Below are positions 1-12,600 of a stretch of DNA of 64,000 bases, piece after piece; within the stretch, counting starts at the first letter, position 1; every line of letters begins with the position of its first letter. Source of the stretch: Holtermannia corniformis (lineage: Eukaryota > Basidiomycota > Tremellomycetes > Holtermanniales); NCBI GenBank assembly GCA_001599935.1, contig BCIJ01000013.1:455469-519468 (forward strand). Direction: 5' to 3'. The position numbers and the translations under genes were made by a program. A model generated the notes under the pieces. The model worked only from the letters and a program-made list of their open reading frames with translations. It made no database searches and was not told the DNA's origin.

Positions 1-2520
1 AAGAACACATTGGCCTCGTTGGCCGTCTTGCGCGCCAGAGCTTGGAGCTGGTCGAGCGCGACCTAATAACGTCAGCCCAGTTGCGGCCATGTAGACCCAC
101 CTCGAGCTGGCCCAGGCATACGAGCACGCGGATCGACTTGAACCGGACCATTGCGCTTTCCGGCGCATGCTCGCACGCGGTATCGTACACTCGCAGCGCA
201 CGCTCATAATCGCCCTGGCGTTCATACACCGCGCCAACGCAGCACAGCAACACGGCATTCGTCGGGTTGATCTCGACCGCGCGCGAGAAATGATGCAGTG
301 CATGGCGAAACTTGCCCGTCTTCATGTAGACCAGGCCGAGTCCGTACCTGCACGCTCAGCACGGTCCGTTCAGACACAACGTACCAAGCGTTGTAATGTC
401 GGCCGTCTGCTCTGATGGCCGTCCGGTAGAATGTTGTCGCGCGCTCGTACTCTTCCATCTCGACCGCCTCGTACCCGCACAGGGTCCATGCATACGCGCA
501 ATCGGGATCAATCTGGGCCGCACGCCGAAAGCAGCGCATCGCCTCGTCGTGGTCCGCATTGAGCGAAAAGCAGTTGCCAGCGGCGATCCAAGCTTGCGGT
601 GCCTCGCGGTTGATGGGCATGACGCGCTGTGCGAGGTACGAGAGCGCGGGCGAGTCGTTGACATGCCAGAGCAGTGTCGAGTAGTGCTCCATCTCGTCAA
701 GGCGATACGGCTCGACTCGGATCAGATCCTCGTATGCTCGTTGCGCCTGAGATATGAGCTTGGCTACGACACGCGGACGCACCTTTGGATAGTCTGCCAG
801 CTCATACCACGCACGCGCGACCACGGCCAGCGCCCAGCCCGACGACCGAACCTCCCTTGGCAAGCTCTCGACCTCTGCCAATGCCTCTCGACACAGATAC
901 AGCTTGAGTGCCCGCCAGATCCTCGCGCATGTCCGCACGAGCTCGAGTAACCACTCGTCAGTGGCTTGCTGTGATAACCGGTCGAGCACTTCAGGCGAGA
1001 GTGCATTCTGCGCATCACCAGGCAGTGTCCTTGTTGCTGTCGAGCCGGTAGACGATGTTGCAGACCTAGAACGCGTCGTCCGTGCCGTCCGCTTCTCTCG
1101 CGAAGTGTTGAGCTATAAAGTCAACCGAGTTCTAGGAGGCGGGATCGACTTACTCTCGGCGCAGTCGGTAGCCTGGTGTTTCCGCTGACCTGGCTCAGAC
1201 GACTACTCCGCCGTACGACGCCCGCATCTGCACCCTTGCCCTGCACCTGAGCCTGCGTTTGACCGGTCACCCACTCGCCCTCTTTCCAATTCATGATGCC
1301 GCCTGATTTCGGCCCCAAGACCTTTTCCGCCCGTGGTCGCTTACGGCCGCCTTGCGACTGGGAATCATCAAGAGCATTAGCCCGGGGTGGGTTGAAGAGC
1401 GGCTGCCGGCGCGTTGGCAGGATGCTCGGTTGTGCCGGCCCTGGCGTATCGGCCAGACTCGGAAACGTTGTATCTGCTTGGTACGACGGTGTGTTTCTCC
1501 CCGGGTCAGCTGCGATGTGGATCTAGAGACTTGACTCACTCCCAACCGAGCATCCCTACGCGCGAGTAGGCCGGAACACCCTCGTGCGCAGGGGTGAAGA
1601 AGCTGCCTGCATCTGCAAGAGGACTGAGCTGTTTGCGTGACTGAAACAGCGACAAGCCTGTGATATCAGACGCCGAGCTCCGCGGCAGAGGCAAAGCTGG
1701 TGACGGCCGTGAAGGTGAAGCGGTCGGTGCGGCCAGAGGCTGTGCCAGCGACTGTGCGAATGGCTTGACTGGCGGCGCTGGGAATAGGTTCGAGCTCGCA
1801 GGCGGTAGACCTGTAGAGATGAGCCAGAGCACCTCGACGGCGTATACACTGACCGATCTCGCAAAGCCCGAGGAAAGCCTCCCAGCACCATGGATCATCG
1901 AGCAGCGCTTGCGTATAGTGTTCGCCAGCCGATTGTTGTGATTTGCCTTTGTTTGCCAGTGATGCGAGCAAGAGCTGTGTGTTGGCGGACGAGGCCGCCG
2001 GGTTGGGTGTTGGGATGTCTGCTCGTATTAACAAATCGCCCACCATCACCGACTGACCTAGTGGAAGTCCCCGCGCGGTCGCTCGGATCACTGCTCGCTC
2101 GAGTACAATGCGACCTTCGGTATACCGCCCAAGCTTGTCACAACACCGGCCGAGGATGACTGCACACGTATAGCACCCTTCGAGGTCCTTGGGCTCGACC
2201 CTGCCGCCCTCGACCTCTTCTTCGACGAGATTATCAATATCCTCGCCGTCTGATGTCTCGCGCACCAAGCCAAGGGCGGCATAAGGCTCGTCGTTCGCAA
2301 GCAGTGCGAGAGCGTACAGGTGCAGACCATCGTGAGAGGCGAGATCGAGGTGCGTGCCTGGATCCGGAAGGGTGGAGGATGATGGGGGGAAGATGGCGTA
2401 GTAGAGCTGCGAGTAGAACAGTGAAGACTTTGGCGACGAGGTTAGTGAGAGGTGGCGGAGGCGGCGTTGGAGATGAGGAAGAGACAGAGAGGGGCCGGTA
2501 CCCAGAGCCAAGCTGGCCAT
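1..2520 (-). CDS. CDC27: CDC27/APC3, TPR subunit of the anaphase-promoting complex (C-terminal end off the window)
   Basis: TPR scaffold subunit of the APC/C ubiquitin ligase, which in the family binds CDC20/CDH1-type activators and drives mitotic exit. The start ATG is at 2518-2520 (MASLALGTGP). The N-terminal exon carries the early TPRs, with the stretch DDPWCWEAFLGLCEIG typical of the family. A low-complexity Pro/Ser linker follows (about 1900-1300), ending in RRSSRLSQ. The C-terminal TPR array (about 1000-1) contains LSYLAQRVMPINREAPQAW, GNCFSLNADHDEAMRCFRRA and DGRHYNAWY, all strong Cdc27 signatures. The gene is split by several short introns, so the frame changes along the span. The last TPRs and the stop lie left of base 1. 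It is divergent from the IBtk-like gene. The family call is secure; exact exon borders are not. Confidence 0.9.
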
Positions 2521-3102
2521 GTTGAGTGATCGGCGCTTGTTATGGCGGTGCGGTACGGATCTGACGGGGTGGTGCGTGGGATGTTTGCGAGTCGCGCGCC
2601 AGTTGAATGTCCTGTAGGGGATTCTGCACGCCTGATGAGCGTTTCCGGGTCGCTTGAGAGACTGCTGCAGCAACGATGATCAAGTTCAAGGGGAGCACAG
2701 GGCGCAAACACAGGAGCCACCTTAACACCGCGCCAGCCAGAATTAACACCGCCAACCTGAAAATAGTACCGTGAGCGTGCAAAATAGGCTCGCGACCCGA
2801 TCTCGGTCCCGTTGTCGAGTTGAAGCGATGGCAATCAGCGATAACTCGGTAACCGCCTGCATCCCACTCGTCGCTTCTTGGTAAAGCTACGCGTGAATCG
2901 ATTACAATCATACTGCGCGTATCCAGCGTCCCGACCGGCCATTCGCAACCGTCAAAGCGCAATCAAATCGACACCAGCTCATTCGTCCGATCCTTGCCAC
3001 CCTCGCGTCTCCAACAGAGACACCACGCCAGGTCGAGCCCAGTGCAGTTGAGGTCCCCTTCCTCACTTGCACGCCTCGTCCTCTGCCGCTACCCCACACC
3101 GC
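2521..3102. promoter_or_regulatory. Divergent intergenic region CDC27 / IBtk-like gene
   Basis: About 580 bases between two divergent start codons. It must hold both promoters and 5' UTRs. I see no convincing gene, tRNA or repeat. Open frames here lack family resemblance, and the longest ones run into CDC27 in other frames. Confidence 0.5.
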
Positions 3103-6100
3103 ATGAGCAATCTCCATGCTGCGTTCGCGCTCAGGAATCTCAAGGCGTTCAAGCAAGAGCTCGATGGAACCGCTCAGCCACCGCGCGCAGGCCACGGCCA
3201 CGGCCATGGCAGCGGATCAGCAGGCAAGAGCTGGCAGCTCAGAGAGTTTGCGCCCGCTGCTCCTGTCAAAGCGGATCCCAATGAGCGCGATGCGCTAGGT
3301 CGCACGTGGGTACCCGCCGGGTCGACTTGTGCGCGAGCTGACACGACTCGCGCAGGGTACTGCACTGGTCGTGCTCTGCGGGTGACACGCGAGCCTACGA
3401 GTTTACGCAGGTTCTGTTGCGTCATCCGCTACTCAATGTCAACCTGCAGGATTATGAGAACGGGTACACTGCCCTACACCGCGCGCTGTATGCAGGCAAC
3501 ATCCGTGCGGCGCGAGAGCTGCTCGCGAGAACCGATACCGATGTCGGAATCAAGGATGCCGAGGGCATGACGGCGTTCGACGTTTTCAACGGCACCGTCG
3601 AAGGAGTACGTGCATCCCTTTGAGGCCAAGCTGACAGGTACAGACCAACCCGCCATACGACGCTGCGGGAACAGACCTCTACGTCTGGGGTGTCAACCGT
3701 GCGTATACACATGACGAGATGTATCGCTCTATCGCTCACTTCCGCAGGCAATTTCACGCTTGGCGTCGGCGATCCCAATGACCGGACTTATCCCGACCAT
3801 GTCAATCTACCAAGTCCAACCACCACGCTGGAGCTGAACAAGTTTTCAACCCCACGCATCAAAGACGTTCAGCTGTCCAAGCTGCACTCTGCATGCTTGA
3901 CCACTGCGCCGCGCTCCAATCTCTCGCTGTGCGGGTTCGGTTCAACCGGGCGACTCGGCCGTACGATCCATTCGCAGTATGGATACCAACCGCTGCCAGA
4001 CGCACCGCAAGCTATCACCAGCGTTGCGCTCGGTCAGGACCACACACTTGCTCTAACGAGTGGCGGATACATCTTGTCATGGGGTCACAATCGATTCAGT
4101 CAGCTTGGCTACGAATGTGATACCGAAGTGCAAGTCAGTCCGCGCAGGATCGTAGGGCCACTCAAGAAGGAGATTGTGAGGGGTGTCGCAGCGGGTCGGA
4201 TGACGAGCGCTTGCTGGACGGCGGATACCGTCTGGACTTGGGGTACGAATTCGGGCCAGCTCGGTAGGTCCGTCGTCTGTCTCTTGGACTCTCTTGACGT
4301 CGCATAGGGTACGAGAAAGCGGCAAACCCCGTACAAATCCTCCCCAGAAAGGTGACGGCCATCACGCAGCCGGTCGTCGGCATCTCAATGACAGTAAGTC
4401 GATAAGCGCCCTGTCCACCGCCTGACACCGCAGGACTACGCCATGTGCTGCCTGCTCGACACACACGACGTCGTTTGCCTTCACCACGATGCGCACTTCA
4501 AGATCTCCTTCTCGACCCCTAAAGTCTTGTCCGACGCCTTCCCCTTCCGCCCACCGCAATCGACATTAAAGCCAATGATCAACAAGATCACTTCGTCGGG
4601 CAACACATTCGCCGCTCTGAGCTCGATGGGCGACGTGTTCACGTACGCTCTGCCAAACCCACTCGAAGAGCTTGCCAAAGACGTCCGCGATCGACATGTC
4701 ACGGTCAAACCTCAGCTCATCTGGGCCTTGCGCAAGCACTTTACGGCCGTCAAAGACGTCGCTCTGGGATCGGACGGGACAGTAATCATCTGCACACACT
4801 CGGGCCACGTCTTTGTTCGTCAGCGCACAGGCAAGGGCGGCGCCGGTCAACTCAAGTTTAAGCGGATTCCGTACCTTCAGCGCATCGTCAAGGTTGCGAC
4901 GAATGATACCGGCGCCTTTGCTGCCGTACGGGTGGATGCCATACCACAGCCGATTCCCTTGACCGGTCGACTCCTGGAAGAAGACTTGTCGTCACTCCAA
5001 CCGCATATGCGGCGGTTCGAACATCAAGTCACAGCTGCAGACTTTGACCGCATCAACAGCGTCGACTCGCAGCACGCAGTAGAAGATGACGACGACGAAT
5101 CAACCAACTCGGTTGTCAAGGACACCAAGGTCGCTCTGCAGCTATGCACCATCATGGCCAGGTGGGACGCGCCCAGCCTCGACTCGTTGTTCGCGTGGAA
5201 CGCGCCGTTGCTTGGGAGCAACATGGTGATTTTAGCAGGAGGACGCGAGACGCCGGCGCATATCTCCATCTTGGCTTTACGGGTCCCTGCGCTCGGGTCG
5301 ATTTTGCGGGGTGAGGGGAGCCTTGGCGATGGCCGACTGCGTGCATCGGTCCAGCACGGAGTAGTCCGCTTGGAGATTGACGGCGTTCATCACCTATCGG
5401 TACTGCTCTTCTTGCAGTATGTCTACACCGATGACATTGCCGCCATCTGGGATGCGCGCGTAGCCCGACGGATCCAACAGACGTTTGGAAGCCTCAAGCT
5501 GTCGGTCGTCGAGATCAAGCAGGACTTGAAAGACCTATGTCAGATCCTCGACATCACCGCGCTCGAGCCGATACTCGCATCAGCCGGCAAGAACGCGACA
5601 GCGCCACATACGCTCTCGATCGACCTCTCTACGTACTTTGCCCAAATGCAAACGACGCATGATCACGCCGATCTTGTCATTGAGCTATCCGACCGGTCGG
5701 TCTACTGCAGTTCCTTGCTGCTTCGCTCGCGATGTCCATTCTTCGAGTCCATGCTGGATGACGACGATTGGTTGGCGGCACGGCAGGATGCAGACGGAGT
5801 GGTACGTGTCGACATGCGCCACCTCAAGTGGCGTCCTATGAGGCTGGTATTCCGGTTCATACACGAGGGCACAGAAGAGGATCTATTCGACTACACTCGT
5901 GAGTGCCTTGTACAAGATGTAAAGTGGCTCACGTTTGCAGATCAAGAGACCCTCGACGAGTTCCTAGACTTTGTCTTCGAGGTCACAGCAGCGGCCGTAA
6001 GTCTGCGCATTCGCCTGTGGCAGTACTGATCAGACAGACCGAATTGCTGCTCGACCGCTTGGTATTGGTCTGCTCTCGGGTCATCCTCCGCCACGTCAAC

Positions 6101-7545
6101 ACTTTCAACGCATGCTCGCTTGCGGTCGAGGCGGGCTTCTATCAAGCTAACAAGCTCAAGCAAAGCATTCTCGACTACATCATTGTCTGCTTGGAGACAA
6201 TGCTCGAAAGCGGACTGCTTGACGACATGGACCTCGATACTCTGGCAGAGCTGTCAACAACGGTCAAGGCGCGCCAGATGGAAAGACTACCGGTACCGAA
6301 GAGCGAAGCGCTGGTCAAAAAGGCAATGGAAGCGCACAAAGAGTGGGCCGTATTGCAAGACTACCCACCCCCGCGGCTGCGAGTGCCGCTGCGGCGATGG
6401 AAAGCGCACCATTCGCCAAAGTTGTCGCCTGTCGATTTCATGAGCAGTCGTATCGGCGCAAGAGGCTCACCTTCACCAACGGCGAGTCCGGAGCTTGGTC
6501 CAATCAACACACCGAGTGCAATAGACGAAATCTTCTCCATGGACGATGATGCACTTGTCAAGGGCGTCGAGGACGTGCATGTCGCGGCTCGCCGGACACC
6601 AAGAGCGTCCGGGACGACTACACCTACAGCCAGAGGATCGACGCCCGTTTGGAAGTCCAAGGCGGTCGAGGCGGAAAAGTACGTCGATGTGATTGGCGGT
6701 GTGTCTTTGCGCTGACTAGATGCAGATCTGACATGCGTAGCATCATGGCGGAGGCTGCTGGTGCTTCAAAGCCATCAGTGACCGCGATCACGCCTGTTAC
6801 GCCCCTTTCCAAGCTATCCCAAAAGGACCGTCGGAGGCTGGCCAACCCTCCCCCCGTACCCCTGACCCCTCCCCTCTCCGCACAAGCTGCATCGTTCACA
6901 CCTGGGCCCTCTTCGACCAGTACGAGTCCCTGGCGCAGACCCAGCTTGCCTCCGACCCCTACTTCCGCTGTTGAAGCAGCCCAAGGTCCATCCTTGGCGG
7001 ATTCGCGTGTCAAGCCTGCTGCACCACCACGCATGCAGGGTCCCGCGATCACGCCCATGCGGATGCAGCCAAGTGCGCCTAGGCGAACTTCATCCGATTC
7101 GGCGTGGGTCAACTCGGCGGCGTTTGCCCCGGCACCAATCTCATCCTCGCCTGGCGCGGCGCTGTCTTTGCTCGACATCCAACGTCAGGAACGCGATCAT
7201 TCGCTGACAAGTAAGACGAAGAAGACCAAGACTCTGATCGAGATTCAGGAGGAGGAGCGGGTGGCCGAGGAGGAGAAGGCCGCCGAGGTGGAGTTCATGC
7301 GGTGGTGGGCTGAAGAGGAAGCTCGCGTTGCTGCAGCCGATGCTCCAGGCAGTCTGTCAAAGCGCGGTCGCGGCGGCGGTCGCGGCCGAGGCACACCGCG
7401 TCGAGTGCCTGCTCGAGCGGCACAAGGCGAGCTGCATGGCGGGACGCAGGACGGGTCGAAAGCGCGCAGCAAGGGGAACAAGAGCAACGCATCTCATCAG
7501 ACATCTCGACCGCAGCCACTGGGGGCCAAGGCCGCTGCCTTGTAG
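3103..7545 (+). CDS. IBtk-like ankyrin-RCC1-BTB protein
   Basis: Large multidomain protein of roughly 1.3 thousand residues. It starts at ATG 3103 (MSNLHAAFALRNLKAF). In order: ankyrin repeats (GYTALHRALYAGNIRAAREL); RCC1-type repeats (TDLYVWGVN, GQDHTLALTSGGYILSWG, TVWTWGTNSGQLG); a first BTB around 5200-5450; a second BTB around 5660-5900 (HADLVIELSDRSVYCSSLLL, VDMRHLKWRPMRLVFRFIH); a BACK-like helical region (ACSLAVEAGFYQANKLKQSI); and a disordered Pro/Ser tail. The tail ends with a conserved charged helix (TLIEIQEEERVAEEEKAAEV) and an RGG-like run. This order matches animal IBtk, a Cullin-3 substrate adaptor. A Cul3 role here is inferred from the two BTB domains. Several short introns interrupt it, for example one near 3307 and one near 6678. 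Confidence 0.85.
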
Positions 7546-8225
7546 CCATAGATCGGTCTCTAGATGTATACGCTTCTACGACCGCATCCTGGGATTTTCC
7601 GTGCCAAAGTCTAGCTTTGGGCCGTGGCTGTCGATCTTCCCCTGATCAGGGTCAAACGCGCATCTGACCGACCGTGCGCACCCAGCGTTTCCCAAAGGTA
7701 CCAACACCCACGCAGCAGTCGATCACACGGCAACCTGACCGCATGCGTTCACGACCGTCGGAAAGCATGTCCCATCGCATTGCCTAGCGTGTCAGCTGCA
7801 GCGTGCACCGTGTCGCTAGCCCGGTCCCGCAGCAAGCTTGATACCGCTTCCGATGCCTCGGAAAGGGGTGTCTTGCGCCCTTCCCCTATGACCGGCCGCC
7901 AGCGATCTCGGCGGGTCCCAGCGCAGGACGCGAACTCCAGCTAGTCTAGATCGGCGGGGACCATCAACCAGGCGGCGTACCCTGCGGAGGTTGACCGATG
8001 CAGCCCTACATCTCGACGACCCCACCACCTGGCTCTGTGCGGTTTCTCCACGCCGTTCGAGGCATAAGAGTCGACCAAGCTTGACCTAGTGCAGGGATGA
8101 GACCGTCGTCACTCCTCCTTTTCGCCTTGCGGCCTGAGCGCCGCCAGCCTCCGCTTGGTATAGCGCCCCCGGGTCGTACCCAAACTTGTCTCGAGCAGTT
8201 CTTTGCTGCCTTGACAACGCAGGAA
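7546..8225. other. Intergenic, no supported gene
   Basis: About 680 bases between the IBtk-like stop and the methyltransferase start. The plus-strand open frame at 7624-7944 has no recognisable motif and a composition like its surroundings. The last part (about 8160-8222) looks like an intron, ending in a TTGAC-branch-like site and AG just before ATG 8226. The methyltransferase may therefore have a spliced 5' leader here. Confidence 0.4.
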
Positions 8226-9589
8226 ATGTGGAAGAGCGGCTTCGACGGACCCGACAATGGCTATGGCGCACGCCAAGACGACTCGGGCTACATGGATCTA
8301 CAAGACTTGTACACTGTGCTCAACGGTCGGCCATAGTAAGTCGGGTGCGCAAGACGAAGTATGCCTGACGACGGGTAGTAACAACTCGGTGCCCGAGTAC
8401 CGGCTACCGTCAGACGCGCGAGAGGCGGCGCGTATGGAAGTAGGACACAACCTGGTATTTGGTTCCGTGCTCGTTTGTCAGACTGCTGACGGGACAGAGC
8501 GTGCACGCGCTCGGTGGCCTGTACATTGGGCCGGTCGACGAGGTTCTGGGAGACGGCCAAGGCAAGCGGGTGTTGGACATTGGTTCTGGAACGGTGAGCT
8601 GCCCGTGGGCTCGACCGATTCGCGCTCATCGAGCAGGGTCATTGGTGCGCTGGACGCATCTCTGTGCTAGGCGGGAGCACTGATACAACAGGCTTCGTGG
8701 GATGGCAGTCGAGTTCCCTAACGCAGATTGCGTCGGCATCGATATCATGCCCATGGACAGCGAGTAAGTCTGCTGCAGCATTCACGAAGCGGCTGAGATC
8801 GCAGAGAGGATGCGAGCATTGCCACTCACTTGGTCAAGGCACCTAGCGGCATGAAGGTGTTTGCCGATGAGAGCTTTGACGTCGTACACATCCGAGACAT
8901 GGCTGCATCGGTCAGTGATTCGACAGGTCGATCGATCCGTCCTCAACATGAGCAGCTGGCGAATTACAGCGGCGCTTTACGCGAAGCGCGCCGGGTGCTG
9001 CGTCCAGGAGGCCTACTCCTGATCCACGAGCTGCAACGAGGCATCTCTACGCAATGGGAGGGCTTTGAGGCTCAAGACTTGGTACCTAACTTTACTTACG
9101 TGAGTAGAGGCCATTCGACCGCGCCTGACTTGTCCCAGTACGTGCGACTATGGCGCTGGGCGGCACTGCAGCGGGGACTGGAGTGAGTCGGTGGTGCGCG
9201 CAGCACCTCGGCTGACCATTCGTCAGCGTCGACATTGTCCAAAACATGGTGAGCGCCCTTTGCGACGCCGGCTTCCATCCCGACAACGTGAACGAATACC
9301 ACAGCTGGCGTCACGTCTATGATGCGGATCCGAATTGTAGGCACTGATGCTGTACGAACCGCAACTAATGCCACGGTCAGCTTGGGGCGCATATGCTGCC
9401 CACTGGATCATTGAGACGGTAGATGCGCACAGACAAGGCATCATCGAGGCTGGAGTCGACGCTGCCGAGGTAGACGAAATTGTTGAAAAGTGTCGACGCG
9501 AGCTATCGGGGCATTCAGACGGTTCAGGTGGTGCGACTGCCGCGGCTGGTGTTGTACTGAGCTGGGGCTTTTGGTGGGCTCGAAAATGA
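8226..9589 (+). CDS. Class I SAM-dependent methyltransferase
   Basis: Predicted small-molecule methyltransferase with a Rossmann fold. Motif I is GKRVLDIGSGT (about 8565-8594). Motif II is the acidic-loop region NADCVGIDIMPMDS. The post-motif region FDVVHIRDMAAS is followed by LREARRVLRPGGLLLIHEL, the usual motif III of UbiE/LAE1-like enzymes. The C-terminus ends LSWGFWWARK before TGA 9587-9589. ATG 8226 follows an intron-like acceptor; ATG 8097 is an alternative in the same frame but adds low-quality sequence. The intron right after motif I is hard to place, because the canonical second glycine is not obtained with the simplest splice. The gene is convergent with the Zn2Cys6 factor 43 bases away. 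The substrate is unknown. Confidence 0.75.
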
Positions 9590-9632
9590 CGTCCATGAGT
9601 GTGTCACAACTACAACGGATGATTGCACACGC

Positions 9633-12600
9633 TCAGGACACTTTGATGTTGAACATGTCGGCCCAGAACTGAGACGTCAGCACACGGTTCGTAAGCCCGT
9701 CTGACAAACCTGGTGCAGCGTGAGGGAATCGGTACCATTCATGTTCTCGCCCGGAGACATGTTGTTGAGATGTAGCGAAGAGCCGTTTGCGGCAAAGGGT
9801 TCGATCATGCTTTCGCTGAGAGGGTGAGTTACGGGATTCATGTTCAGAATTGTCGGATCGTTCGCGCATTGCGGTCCAGTCAGTGTCGGGAACGCGCGGA
9901 TTGATGCCGAAGGGCCGCTCAGATACGCGGCAAGGTTGCCATCGCAATTGTGGACAGAGCTATGATGAGCAGCTTTGGCAGACTGTGAAGATGTGGGCTG
10001 CGTCGCCGCCGATTGATGGGGTTTGGCCAGTTCGTTGGCGGCGCTACCGGCCCGTCAGTAAGGTAATGTGAATGTGACCGACTGACCTTGTCGCCAAACT
10101 TTCCAGCTGCACCAATCCCTTGGCTAGCTGACCCTGCACAGGGTGCGCGGTATTCCAAGTCTCGATGCGGTCTTGAAAGATGAGAATCGCGCCACGCAAA
10201 TCCTCCTAGGCAGTCGTGAGCTCCGGTTGACTGTATATGATACAACGTACGAGGCATTCGCGAGCTAGCATTGTACCGGGCTGTCGAATAGCCAAGAACG
10301 CCACGACAGTCTGAGGTCTCAGCAAACGACTTTGTCAACACGGCACGACGCACTCCGGCATGGAACGCCTGGTGAATCAGTCAGCGCGGTCCAGAGCAAA
10401 GTCAAGAACGCACCCTATAGCTGATCAAAGAACAAGTGGATCAGCTTCTTCAATAGGCAAACCCCTCAGCACTGACCTCATTGTCCACCTGCAACTAGTC
10501 AGTATGCTCTGCAATGTGCGATCGACTCACCAGCTCCAAATGATCGACGCCTTTGTCAAAGACATGGCTTTGTATGCCGCCAGAACAATGTGTGCGGATT
10601 CCCAACAGATGGTCGTTGACTTGGGATACGCCTCGACATCCGCGCGCAGATACGGTCGGTGGAGAACGAGGCGTATCATGTGCGTTTTGACGCAAAGTGC
10701 CAGTGTCTGGTTGATGTGCAGTGCTGACCGAGTTGCCAGCAGGTGTTCTGCCGTGTCCACGTCTGGGTCAAAGTGCATCCCGGAGGGGAGCATCGAGTAC
10801 CATGTGCTGATGTCGCGATCGAGCCGAAGCGCATCTTCGTACGTCGTACCCTGGCTTGGAGACTCTGGCAACGATTGCGTTGTCGCTGGCGGGCTGAACC
10901 AGCTGTGAAACCCAGAGCGGCTGTAACGGCGGTCCACATGGAAGAAGCGATGTAACAACTCGAACGTTGGGATGGCGAGCGCAAAGTAGGCCGTGTGGTA
11001 GGTTTGCTCGGTCGTTTCGCCGACAATCACATTCGACGGAGGCAGTGTCGGGATGGGCGAATGCAGGTTTGAGAGGTTGTCGTCTGTCCGATCTTGCGGT
11101 AGGTTGCACGTGTAGAAGGCAATGGATGACGGGCGACCAAACGAGACACATAGCAAGGCATCGAGACCGGCGACCGTCCACCTCGTCAGTGTAAGCGCAA
11201 TCCCGGTGTGGCCATGTCAAGGACGTACCACGCCCGGCGCCGGACTTCGGCCTCCCGAGGAGACATTTTGGGATCGACCGTGGATGGATCGAGGTGCAAG
11301 CCGAGCGCTTGGCATTGCCTGATGAGACTGCCAAGCAGAGGCCACGAATCGCTGATCCTCTCCGAGTTTAGGAGGTAGATGTTGATGAGGATCTGGCACG
11401 ATCAGCTGATACCGTAGCGCCGAGTCAGAGTCTCACCTGCGACTGGATCGTCGCCAGACACGGGCTCGATAGGAACGAGCAAAGCCGAAGGGCCTGGTAC
11501 GCAGCAGACACTAGGCGGACCAGTCAGCCACGCGATGCATTAGCTGGTCTTGACGCACGGTACAGCTCGCTCTGCAACCGACTGCTTGTGAGATCAGGAG
11601 ACTCGACGGTCGTGTCACCCTTGGCTGCTGCCGCCAGGGCGGCCGCACGATCCGTCCGGCCAAACATCTCAGCCAAGGATGCGCGCATCATGATGCCCAG
11701 CGAGCAGATCATGAGGTAGACGGACAGGCACGAGAGCGGAACGCGAGCTTTGACCGAGGGCGAGGAGGCAAAGAAGCGCATGTAGTCGGCTCGCAGCGTC
11801 GGCCTGTGCCGTCAGCTATACTTTGCGGCAGTCGCGGAAACGCACAGATGCCAGGCACTGAAGAAGGCGGCGACCTCGTCGTTGAACGAGTTGAACAGCC
11901 TTGACAGAGGTCAGCTGAGCCGGCTGATGCGTAATAGACTCACAGCTCGGCCTGGTCTGCATTCGGCAGGAGGCCAATGATTTCCGAGCTAAAGTTTTCG
12001 TGGCTCCAAATGGTCGTGAACGGAAACGTCTTGCGCAGGTCGGGGAACACGCCAGTGTAGGCCATGTCCTCTGCTACCGATTGAAAGCGCTCGTCGGTGA
12101 TGGCGCTTGTCCTTGCCGATGTGAGCTCGGCAAGCTGTGGTCCGTGAGCCAACTTGTGCATGTGTGACAGGACTGACCCTGCGAATCATGGACCGCCCCG
12201 CTGGTGGTCCAAGGAAGGCTCGGCGACCCGCGCTATCCTTGACCATGTCTTCGCCTGGGGACAGATAGGCCTTGTATGGTTCTCTTGCATACAGCTCGTC
12301 GTACGCTTCGGACGATTCGGGCGAAGCGCTAGCAAGGTCGGTGGCGAGCGAAGCGGCATAGTCCTTGCGAGCTACCGCGACTTCGCCTTGAGCTTGCCTG
12401 GCGTTGAGTGCGAGGTGTGAATTGCCTTGTTCTGCGGCTAACGCGAGCTCGGCCATGGCGGCCTCGTCCATTTTGAACTTTGCAAAGCGGTCGACAATGA
12501 CGCGCCGACGCTTGCGGTCCGATTCCGACTCGGGGTCGTTGGCGGGTCCGGCACTGGGTGCCGCTTGCTTGCCGGGCTGGCGCTGACGAAGTTCGCGGAC

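Noticed and set aside
5008..5020. tRNA-like T-loop GGTTCGAA
   Set aside because: It lies within the IBtk-like coding frame and no cloverleaf can be formed around it; similar hits at 1789 and 9788 also sit in coding sequence.
7624..7944. 106-codon plus-strand frame
   Set aside because: Its first codon is not ATG and its translation shows no recognisable or protein-like pattern.
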